DNA of 64,000 nt from Verrucomicrobiaceae bacterium (lineage in GTDB: Bacteria; Verrucomicrobiota; Verrucomicrobiia; Verrucomicrobiales; Verrucomicrobiaceae), in NCBI GenBank assembly GCA_024232965.1, contig JACKQF010000005.1:1-64000 (forward strand), written 5' to 3'. Below are positions 28,901 to 35,345 of this stretch, in pieces. Within the stretch, counting starts at the first letter, position 1; every line of letters begins with the position of its first letter. The translations under genes and the position numbers were made by a program. The notes below the pieces were generated by a model. That model was given only the letters and a program-made list of their open reading frames with translations. It made no database searches and was not told the DNA's origin.

Positions 28901-30033
28901 TGTGCTTTTTCCACCTTCTTCAGCTCCGTCAATGCGGCGTGCTTGCGCATGCCATCAGACAGCTTTTTGGCCGCCATCTCTGCGACGTGGCGTTTGCGGG
29001 TGCCCTGTGCATGCAACGTTCGATCCACCGCGATGATCTCCTTGCCCGTTGCCATGAAGCCGACATCGCCAGAGAGCGTCATCTGCACGCCTTGAAACCA
29101 CGCGTAGCCCGTTTTGCCCGTCTTCTGATCCATGGCCAAGATCTGGTGCTCGCCCACGGCAAGGATTTGATCATCCACCAACAGCGCCTGCGTCCCGCCG
29201 ATCTGGCCACCCGCATCACCACGCCAGGTCGGCGCAGGCTTGTTCAAGATCTCGCCGGTATGACGATCGACGGCTGCGGCCAGGGATCGACCCGATGGCA
29301 CAAACAACACCTTGTCCGTAGCCAGCATATAACCTTGGGGGGAGAGGTCATTGCGCCCAGCATCATCTTGACTGATTGCGTCGTTTTTCCACAGCACCTT
29401 GCCAGTGCCAGAATCGACAGCGTAGAGGTAAATGTTCTCGTGCGGAAAAACACCCGCACCGAAGAAGGCTAGTCCACGATCCACCAGTACTCCCGTACGC
29501 ACAGGCCAGCGCGAAATCATCCGACCACGAGCCAAAATGCGCTCGTCATTTGGTCCCGCCCGCAGATTCCAGATCACCGCGCCATCCTTCGCATCCAAGC
29601 AGTAGGCGTGACCATCATCGGATCCGACGTACACCTTGCCATCCACGACCATCGGTGCCAGGCGAATCGGACCATCAGTGAAAAAGGACCACACCTCCTT
29701 GCCCGTCGCCAGATCGCGGCAGTGCAACCGTCCATCCACCGATGAGCCGAAGAAAACCTTGCCCCCTGCGATGGCCACATGAAACACATCGTCAAAACGG
29801 ATGCGGTTCAGCAGTTCCAAGCCCTCGATCACGCGACCGTCCTCGCCAGCCCAGGCCATCTTCGGCGGAGTTGGCGACGCAAAGTCCCAGCGCTGGTTCA
29901 GCGGCAGTTTCAGGGTCTCATCACTATGCCCGACGCGGCTGACATCATGCAAGTAAGTGGGCCAATCTGCGGAAGCTTGGGCAGCGAAAGACAGCGCTAA
30001 GAGAGCTGCAGAGAATCGAGAGAGATAGATCAT
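25939..30033 (-). CDS. Secreted PQQ-type beta-propeller protein with coiled coil, methyltransferase-like domain and malectin-like domain
   Basis: 1364 residues. A signal peptide lies at 1-22 (FSAALLALSFAAQASA). Several PQQ/BamB-type blades follow (GRLHCRDLATGKEVW, GHAYCLDAKDGAVIW), then a long charged helical insert at about 348-430 (likely coiled coil). After a further propeller part comes a Rossmann/SAM-methyltransferase-like segment at about 545-680 (CLVMGSEKGRLAYEIA, VVYGLEED, ANVIVSDHLLL). A second propeller (about 700-1200) and a malectin-like C-terminal domain (about 1210-1360) complete it. The whole protein should be periplasmic or extracellular, where S-adenosylmethionine is not expected, so the Rossmann-like part may be structural. 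The start at 30033 is chosen for the signal peptide; an in-frame start 19 codons upstream is possible. A run of nine C (27091-27099) lies inside. Substrate unknown. Confidence 0.82.
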   Translation of the reverse strand: MIYLSRFSAALLALSFAAQASADWPTYLHDVSRVGHSDETLKLPLNQRWDFASPTPPKMAWAGEDGRVIEGLELLNRIRFDDVFHVAIAGGKVFFGSSVDGRLHCRDLATGKEVWSFFTDGPIRLAPMVVDGKVYVGSDDGHAYCLDAKDGAVIWNLRAGPNDERILARGRMISRWPVRTGVLVDRGLAFFGAGVFPHENIYLYAVDSGTGKVLWKNDAISQDDAGRNDLSPQGYMLATDKVLFVPSGRSLAAAVDRHTGEILNKPAPTWRGDAGGQIGGTQALLVDDQILAVGEHQILAMDQKTGKTGYAWFQGVQMTLSGDVGFMATGKEIIAVDRTLHAQGTRKRHVAEMAAKKLSDGMRKHAALTELKKVEKAQADVKSAEKDLSAGKGSAEIVQKMQAALVEAAEAYEPLRLDYEKMKADLAAQRVTIAAMQDSGVKWRVPSTHTAALIDAGGILVSGGRDEVACLDSATGKELWKTAVDGEARGLAVSDGHLVVSTTTGRVYSFGNESGPAAPAIIANTGSPFPQDELSALYSEAAEKILSQIDVKDGFCLVMGSEKGRLAYEIATRSNLVVYGLEEDAEKVAASRRALLPTGLYGPRIVIDHLDLSVLPYSSYFANVIVSDHLLLTGDMTGIPTDVARALKPIGGAFVLGAPEGKASKVGEWLAATKLTDEKATLTVDGNWSRLVRAALPGADSWSHQYGNAANTSSNHDERVKGGLNVLWYGDPGPGKMVNRHAGAVGPLSVNGRLFIQGETTVMAYDAFNGRFLWEVENPGAIRTGLTRASEPGNMAANDDYIFVVMEDHCTQFDAATGKVVRIHKLPGKSNGVEKQWGYVALEDNVLYGTVTDREELAEVRARRGRAAAEATDSIFAYDVKTGNLMWNYQGKHISHVSIAIGDGRVFFIDATLTPDQRELMLKQDKTELAALTGKEREIAEERVKNADLRLAVAVDAKTGKQIFAKPVDVTDCSGIGDGGGSLTLIYQNHHLVLAGANANGHYWEQFLKGEFARRRIVVLDAEKGEKVWAKDANYRHRPVVINNEIIAEPWGYDLYTGAQKMRTHPLTGEQTPWMFARPGHHCGAISATSNMMFFRSKSTAFYNLDQDEGTEHFAGQRLGCWINTIPANGLVMIPEASAGCVCLFSVASTIVFEPREDHMNWGVYSATGSSTPVQHMALNFGAPGDRRDGHGKLWLGYPRPSSRAGIDLPLDLKPAFAKGGDFYDFNAESYQVAGADPDWVFASGGKGLVHAELPLIGAGQKPETYTVKLSFAAPEGDVAGQRVFDIRLQDKTVAKGVDIVAITGGVKKAHVEEFQNVAVSGALLVELVPANPNPTEKNQPIICGIEVLRTNAKEIKGGITAAR

Positions 30034-30111
30034 AGAAGTGGACCGGTTGGGATCGACCAGTGCAAACTGGCGTCCACCCATAACGTTCACTCTCGCTCCC
30101 CACTATCCCAA

Positions 30112-31191
30112 GTGCCAAACTCTCTCAGACATTTCCCAATCGCATTTCTGCTGATGGTCATCGCCATCGCGCAGACAAGCCACGCCTGTTCAGTGCCAGT
30201 TTTCAGATACGCGCTGGAGCACTGGCCGTCGGATCCTTTTGAGCTCATCGTATTTCATCAAGGACCAATCACTCCCGCTCAAGAAAGCGAATTGTCCTCA
30301 CTCGAAACCATCGATCCCTCAAAGCCAGCCAACATCACGACCACAAGAGTCGATCTCGCCAGCGAGCCCCGCGAAGAATGGAAGACCTTGGCAGCAATGA
30401 TCGCAGGCAAGCCCTTGCCGCACCTCATGCTGCGTTTTCCGCTCAGCAGTGGAAGGCCACAGCCCATCCTCACCCTCAGTCTCGCCGAGGCCAAGACTCG
30501 CCCCGCGCTGTGGGACTCCCCCGCTCGCGAGACTATCGCAGATCGCATCGGCCAGGGCGAGAGCGCCGTCTGGGTGATGATCGAGAGCGGAGACAAAGCT
30601 CACGACGATGCCACCGCCGCGCTCATCGATGCACGACTGGAGTATCTCATGTCCGTGCTCAGCCTCCCAAAGCTAGACGAACTCGACATTGCCAACGGCC
30701 TCGTCTCCATCCCCGAGTCGGACCTGCGTCTGGACTTCACCCTGCTGCGACTTTCCCGCAATGACCCTGCGGAGCAAACATTCATCACCATGCTGCTCAA
30801 GACGGAGGCTGGCCTGGAAAAGGTCCGCGATCCCATCGTCATCCCCGTGTTTGGCAGAGGTCGCGCACTTTACGCCCTCGTCGGCGATGGCATCCGCCCA
30901 GAAACCATTGAGCAGGCCGCGACCTTTCTCATCGGCAAGTGCTCATGCCAGGTGAAGGAAAAAAATCCCGGTAATGACCTGCTCTTCGCCACCGACTGGA
31001 GCGCGCAGATCAAGGCCGGAGCGCTCACGGATCGCGAGTTGCCCACGCTTGCGGATCTGACCCAAAACATTCCTGTCACCACCCATCCGACAGCACCCGG
31101 CCCCATAGAATCACCACGCCCACTGTGGCCGTGGCTGATCCTGCCGCTAATGCTGCTGATTCCTGCGCATCGCTTTTTCCGTAAATCCTAG
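30112..31191 (+). CDS. Exported protein of unknown function with C-terminal membrane anchor
   Basis: 359 residues, GTG start. A signal peptide (IAFLLMVIAIAQTSHA) is followed by CSVPVFRYALEHWPSDPFELIVFHQGP, which looks like the start of a thioredoxin-like or other alpha/beta domain. The C-terminus has one helix (WPWLILPLMLLIPA) and a basic end (HRFFRKS), so the body faces the periplasm. A CSC motif (KCSCQV) occurs near residue 282. I recognise no characterised family. It is divergent from the propeller gene (78 bases between starts) and lies 2 bases before the serine hydrolase, so it is in an operon with the latter. Confidence 0.7.
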   Translation: MPNSLRHFPIAFLLMVIAIAQTSHACSVPVFRYALEHWPSDPFELIVFHQGPITPAQESELSSLETIDPSKPANITTTRVDLASEPREEWKTLAAMIAGKPLPHLMLRFPLSSGRPQPILTLSLAEAKTRPALWDSPARETIADRIGQGESAVWVMIESGDKAHDDATAALIDARLEYLMSVLSLPKLDELDIANGLVSIPESDLRLDFTLLRLSRNDPAEQTFITMLLKTEAGLEKVRDPIVIPVFGRGRALYALVGDGIRPETIEQAATFLIGKCSCQVKEKNPGNDLLFATDWSAQIKAGALTDRELPTLADLTQNIPVTTHPTAPGPIESPRPLWPWLILPLMLLIPAHRFFRKS

Positions 31192-31193
31192 CC

Positions 31194-32273
31194 ATGAAAA
31201 ACGCCCTTCTCTTGGTGCTCAGCACAGTCCTCACCGCAGCAGGCGCGGAACCCATTGATCTCTCTGCAAAGCTGGTTTCCGTCTTGCACGATTCGCCCGT
31301 GCCGTGCATCGGTGCTGCAGTCATCGTGAACGGCCAGATCATTGGCTATGGGGCCAGCGGCGTTCGCAAAAAGGGCGATCCCACACTGGTGACTCGTGAT
31401 GATGTCTTCCACATCGGCTCCTGCGGTAAAGCGATGACCGCGACGCTGATAGGGATGCTCGTCGACGATGGGAAACTGCGCTTCGACATGCCTTTGAAGG
31501 ACCTGTTTAAGTCCGAAAAGATTCACCCGCTTCTGCAGCCAGTCACCCTGCGCCAGATCCTCGACCACGAAAGCGGACTGCCCGCCAATATCCCGCAGGA
31601 CACCAAGGTTTCGTCGCGGGGCACCAATTCGTCGCCACTCAAGCAACGCAGCGCATTGATCCGCACCGTTCTCACGGCAAGCCCAAGCTCCGTCGGTCAA
31701 TTCGTCTATTCCAACGTCGGCTATGCCACAGCCGGACACGCCGCAGAACTGGCCACTGGGATCGCTTACGAAGACCTCATGCGCGAGCGTCTTTTCAAAC
31801 CCCTTGGCATGACCAGCGCCGGCTTTGGTGCCCCGGGCAATCCAGCAAAAGTCGACGCCCCCTGGGGTCACCTCGCCAACCCCATTCCACCGGGCCCCAG
31901 AGCCGATAACCCACCCGCCATCGCCCCCGCAGGAACCATGTACTTCAGCATGCTCGATTGGGCAAAGTTCATCCAATTCCAACTCACTGGCGAGCCCGCT
32001 GGCCTGATCCAGCCCACCACACTCCAGAGTCTCCACACCATCGCCCACCCAGGCACCACCTACAGCTGCGGTTGGGGCCACACCCCCAGGACTTGGGCCC
32101 AGGGCGAGGCTCTCACTCATTCAGGATCCAATACCATGTGGTTCTGCATCGCTTGGCTAGCGCCCAAAACCCAATCCGCCGTGCTCGTCGCCTGCAACTA
32201 CGGAATCAGAGACGAGGCCGCCAAAACCTGCGATCAGGCCGCCGCCATGTTCATCAGCGAATACTTGCGCTAA
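31194..32273 (+). CDS. Beta-lactamase-family serine hydrolase (class C-like), exported
   Basis: 359 residues with a signal peptide (residues 1-18). The serine hydrolase motifs are SxxK at Ser76-Cys-Gly-Lys79 (HIGSCGKAMTA), YxN at Tyr172-Ser-Asn174 (YSNVGYA), and a C-terminal HSGSN in place of KTG. This is the layout of the AmpC/esterase/DD-peptidase group, whose members cleave beta-lactams, peptidoglycan peptides or esters. The family alone does not show which; resistance should not be assumed. It starts 2 bases after the preceding gene, suggesting translational coupling. Confidence 0.88.
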   Translation: MKNALLLVLSTVLTAAGAEPIDLSAKLVSVLHDSPVPCIGAAVIVNGQIIGYGASGVRKKGDPTLVTRDDVFHIGSCGKAMTATLIGMLVDDGKLRFDMPLKDLFKSEKIHPLLQPVTLRQILDHESGLPANIPQDTKVSSRGTNSSPLKQRSALIRTVLTASPSSVGQFVYSNVGYATAGHAAELATGIAYEDLMRERLFKPLGMTSAGFGAPGNPAKVDAPWGHLANPIPPGPRADNPPAIAPAGTMYFSMLDWAKFIQFQLTGEPAGLIQPTTLQSLHTIAHPGTTYSCGWGHTPRTWAQGEALTHSGSNTMWFCIAWLAPKTQSAVLVACNYGIRDEAAKTCDQAAAMFISEYLR

Positions 32274-32427
32274 CCACGAGGCGCACCGTTCCCCTGGGAT
32301 GCTGAAATTACGGCCCGATCACCGCCGCAAAAAGAAAGGTTGCGCTCCAGGCCCCGTACTTAGTAGGCTACGGACTGATTCCTGGGCGCCGCCCGGCCAT
32401 CACCCCTCAATCCAATCCTTCATCCCC

Positions 32428-33966
32428 ATGAACAAACCTACCACCAACCGCCGCCAATTTCTGCGCGGCACCGCTGTCGGCGCGGCCAGCGTCGCCCTCC
32501 CTACCTGGGCCGCTCCGCTCGGTGCCAATTCCGACGTCCGCGTGGCCGTCATCGGTTTCAATAGCCGTGGCTCCGGCCACATCAGCAGCCTCCTTGGCAT
32601 CAAAGGCGTGCGTCTTGTCGCCCTCTGCGATGTGGACCAAAACGTCCTCGACAAAAAGGTCGCGGATCTCGGCAAAAAAGGCATCAAAGTCAAAGCCTAC
32701 AAGGACTTCCGCGAGTGCTGCGCCGATCCAGACATCGACGCCATCACCATCGCCACCCCGAACCACAGCCACACGCTGATCGCCATGACCGGCATCGCCA
32801 ATGGCAAGCACGTCTACGTGGAAAAACCTGTGTGCCATAACATGAGCGAGGGCCGCAAACTCGTCGAAGCAGGTGCGGTCGCCGAGGGCAAGAACCTCGT
32901 CCTCCAGCACGGCATGCAGCGCCGTTCGGACCTTGGCTGGGCATCCGCCATGGCCTGGGTCAAAGAAGGCCACATCGGCAAGGTAACTCTCTCACGCGGC
33001 ATCAACTTCAAAGCCCGCAAGAGCATCGGCAAGGTCGAAACACCCGTCGCCCCAGGCCCCGATGGCCGCATCGCCAAAATGTTCCGCAGCACCAGCGGCG
33101 GCCCACAGGACGTCAATGTCGATTACAACCTCTGGTCCGCCCCACGCCCAGTGGAGCCTGTTCGTCGCGAGCAGTTCCATTATGACTGGCACTGGCAGTG
33201 GAAGTACGGCAATGGCGATATCGGCAACCAAGGCCCACACCAACTCGACGTCGCCCGCTGGGCGCTCGGCAATCCGACCACCGCACCGAAGCGCGTCATG
33301 AGCTTCGGCGGCCGCTGGGGTTACGATGATGACGGTCAGACCGCCAACAACCAGCTCGCCTTCTATCAGTATGAAGGCAATGCCCCCATCCTGTTTGATA
33401 ACCGTGGCCTTCCAATGAAGGACATGAACTGGGACAAAGGTTACGAGCCCGTCTATCGCATCAACGGCAAGACTTCCGCACCTCGTATCGGCAACGTCAT
33501 TCATTGCGAAGGTGGTTTCGTCGCCGAATCCAAGGCTTACGACAATGACGGCAAGACCATCACGAAGTTCGATAACTTCCAAGACGGCCCAGACCACATG
33601 AAGAACTTCATTGAGTCCGTCCGCGCTGGCAAGATCATCAAGGACGTGCTGCACATCACCCACGGCTATCATGCCGCCGTGCTGGCCCAACTCGCCAACA
33701 TCTCCTTCCGCCTCGGGAAAGAAATCAGCAACGACGAAGTCAGAGAGCGCCTCGCCAACGACCCAGCCGGTCTCGAGACCTTTGCAGACTTCGTGGCCAA
33801 CCTCGAAGCCAACAAGATCGACATGAGCGCTGAGATGTGCCAGGTCGGTCCATGGCTCGATTTCGATCCGATCGCAGAGAAGTTCACGGGTGAATTCGCC
33901 GAAGAAGCCAACAAGCTTGCTCAAGACGAATACGCTCCTGGCTTCGAATTGCCGAAGATCAGCTAA
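32428..33966 (+). CDS. Tat-exported Gfo/Idh/MocA-family oxidoreductase
   Basis: 512 residues. A twin-arginine signal (NRRQFLRGTAVGAASVALPTWA, Arg8-Arg9) directs the folded, cofactor-loaded protein to the periplasm. A Rossmann NAD(P)-binding domain begins at VRVAVIGFNSRGSGH, with CDVD at the end of beta-2 and the EKPVCHN motif whose Lys is the conserved catalytic/structural lysine of the family. Members of this Tat-exported group are numerous in Planctomycetes and Verrucomicrobia and act on sugars or sugar derivatives; substrate unknown. A well-formed terminator follows. The frame is open upstream to 32299, but the ATG at 32428 places the Tat signal correctly. Confidence 0.93.
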   Translation: MNKPTTNRRQFLRGTAVGAASVALPTWAAPLGANSDVRVAVIGFNSRGSGHISSLLGIKGVRLVALCDVDQNVLDKKVADLGKKGIKVKAYKDFRECCADPDIDAITIATPNHSHTLIAMTGIANGKHVYVEKPVCHNMSEGRKLVEAGAVAEGKNLVLQHGMQRRSDLGWASAMAWVKEGHIGKVTLSRGINFKARKSIGKVETPVAPGPDGRIAKMFRSTSGGPQDVNVDYNLWSAPRPVEPVRREQFHYDWHWQWKYGNGDIGNQGPHQLDVARWALGNPTTAPKRVMSFGGRWGYDDDGQTANNQLAFYQYEGNAPILFDNRGLPMKDMNWDKGYEPVYRINGKTSAPRIGNVIHCEGGFVAESKAYDNDGKTITKFDNFQDGPDHMKNFIESVRAGKIIKDVLHITHGYHAAVLAQLANISFRLGKEISNDEVRERLANDPAGLETFADFVANLEANKIDMSAEMCQVGPWLDFDPIAEKFTGEFAEEANKLAQDEYAPGFELPKIS

Positions 33967-33990
33967 CGCAGCACAAAGATTCATCCACGA

Positions 33991-34022
33991 AGCGGGATCG
34001 GGAAACCGGTCCCGCTTTTTTT
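33991..34022 (+). terminator. Rho-independent terminator after the oxidoreductase gene
   Basis: AGCGGGA (33991-33997) pairs with TCCCGCT (34010-34016) and is followed by a T-run to 34022. It lies 25 bases after the stop codon. Confidence 0.9.
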
Positions 34023-34143
34023 GTGACCACACCTCGTGGCCCACGGCATCAATCGGTCAAACCGTGCCATAAACTGGAGCAGCTACCTACCCCAACGCCA
34101 GCCAAACAGCAACGCGCGAACCAGTTCCCGTAGCCACAAACCA

Positions 34144-34172
34144 AACGAGCTAAAGCTCAAGGCCACGTCGCA
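34144..34172. repeat. GCTAAAGC-type dispersed repeat, copy 2
   Basis: It contains GAGCTAAAGCTC (34147-34158) followed by AAGGCCACGTCGC, similar to the copy at 25211-25239. It lies just after the stop of the DPBB-like gene (minus strand). Similarity is by eye. Confidence 0.4.
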
Positions 34173-34183
34173 TTGCAACAGCC

Positions 34184-35098
34184 TTACTGCCCAGGCTTCC
34201 TAAAATACTCATCCCGCAACCGGCGCAGTTCATCCAGTCTCGCTGCCGTCATCGCCGGTGGGCGGTTTTGCATGAGGTCTTTGCGGCGCACGAAGTGATT
34301 GTTCATGCCGTAACGGCACCAAGGACCATCGGGGATCTCGTTGATGTCCACAAAACGCCAATCCACCTTTTGCCCGCTCTTCAGGCCCAGATAGTCGCGA
34401 ACGGCGGGTGACAGATCAATCCCTGCGCCCCCATTGGATGTATTTTTGGGTCGTGAATTTCCGAAAACGTAATCCGCGTCGTCAGTGACGAAGGGACCGC
34501 AATCTTCCCATTGAGCGTAGCAAACACTGTTGCCATACCGAATGGCAAGCCACGTTCCACGCAGCACGGAGGTGCCAGGTTTGCGGAAGCTCAATCGAAA
34601 CCAAGGGATGATCTTTTCCGCATCCTCCTTGTGCTTGGAGTAGTTGACGCAGTCATTGTAGGGCAACGCGATGTAAAACGGATTCAGCCCAGGCGTAAAT
34701 TTAGCTGGTAGGAAATCAGGCGTGCGCTGGGCTGGATCTGGATCGTCAAATCCGCCGTAACGGGTCATCCACTGAGTGTCCCAGGAACTTTTGTGGTTGG
34801 GAGTTGGATTCCCCTGGGTCGGCACCTCGCCAATCCAAAACACTGTCGCCACGATATCAAGCTTCCACGGGTAGCGCGTATACGCCGTCCTAGGCATTGT
34901 CGGGGCGAAGACACGCGGACCCCCAGTCGTCGGAACCGCCGTCTGCCCAGCCTGACGCGGCATGGACAACGCGCTCATGGATGCCGTACCGCTAGCACCA
35001 CCCGACGTCACAGCGGAAGCAGATTGCGCGCGAACACCAGCCGGAATGGCTGCAAGGGCGAGGACACTCAGAAGCTGAAAAGGTTTGAGGGAAGCCAT
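34184..35098 (-). CDS. Secreted protein with RlpA/DPBB-like C-terminal domain
   Basis: 304 residues. A signal peptide (MASLKPFQLLSVLALAAIPAGVRAQ) is followed by a Ser/Ala/Thr-rich linker. The C-terminal half has YAQWEDCGPFVTDDADYVFG and then GIDLSPAVRDYLGL, which parallels the RlpA double-psi beta-barrel signature (NDRGPF...ID.S..AA..LG) seen in the rlpA gene at 61323. The central Asp-Cys-Gly-Pro-Phe replaces Asp-Arg-Gly-Pro-Phe. A cell-wall binding or glycan-cleaving role is possible but not shown. The ATG at 35098 is chosen over an upstream in-frame start because it gives the signal peptide and avoids overlap with the small gene at 35130. Confidence 0.72.
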   Translation of the reverse strand: MASLKPFQLLSVLALAAIPAGVRAQSASAVTSGGASGTASMSALSMPRQAGQTAVPTTGGPRVFAPTMPRTAYTRYPWKLDIVATVFWIGEVPTQGNPTPNHKSSWDTQWMTRYGGFDDPDPAQRTPDFLPAKFTPGLNPFYIALPYNDCVNYSKHKEDAEKIIPWFRLSFRKPGTSVLRGTWLAIRYGNSVCYAQWEDCGPFVTDDADYVFGNSRPKNTSNGGAGIDLSPAVRDYLGLKSGQKVDWRFVDINEIPDGPWCRYGMNNHFVRRKDLMQNRPPAMTAARLDELRRLRDEYFRKPGQ

Positions 35099-35129
35099 GG
35101 GTTGGGGAAACCTGGGTGTCCTGAAGATA

Positions 35130-35345
35130 CTACCGATTTTCGTCCGGAAATCCAAGATCAATTGTCGGAAAATCGGGCAATACATCACTGGTTAGAATAA
35201 TCAGAACGACCAAATTAATCAGCCCCGCACATCCGAAGACGGGACCAACCAGGCTGAATCTGGGACGCCAGAAACGAAAATTCGTTCGGATTCTGTCAGA
35301 AAAAACCACGGATACCGCCCAAGCAAGCGCGGCGGCCACCGCCAT
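35130..35345 (-). CDS. Small membrane protein of unknown function
   Basis: 71 residues with two hydrophobic stretches (VAAALAWAVSVVFS and LVGPVFGCAGLINLVVLIIL) and an acidic tail. Its ATG overlaps the stop codon of the upstream sulfatase by one base (TAATG), which suggests translational coupling and is the main reason to believe the gene. No family recognised. Confidence 0.5.
   Translation of the reverse strand: MAVAAALAWAVSVVFSDRIRTNFRFWRPRFSLVGPVFGCAGLINLVVLIILTSDVLPDFPTIDLGFPDENR

Noticed and set aside
28147..29472. 441-codon open frame opposite the propeller gene
   Set aside because: Mirror of strongly coding sequence on the minus strand.
31188..32120. 310-codon frame opposite the serine hydrolase
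   Set aside because: The plus-strand gene has all three catalytic motifs; the mirror has none.
31194..32273. Antibiotic-resistance beta-lactamase
   Set aside because: The motifs fit the broad serine hydrolase family (esterases, peptidases); HSGSN replaces KTG and nothing in the context points to resistance.
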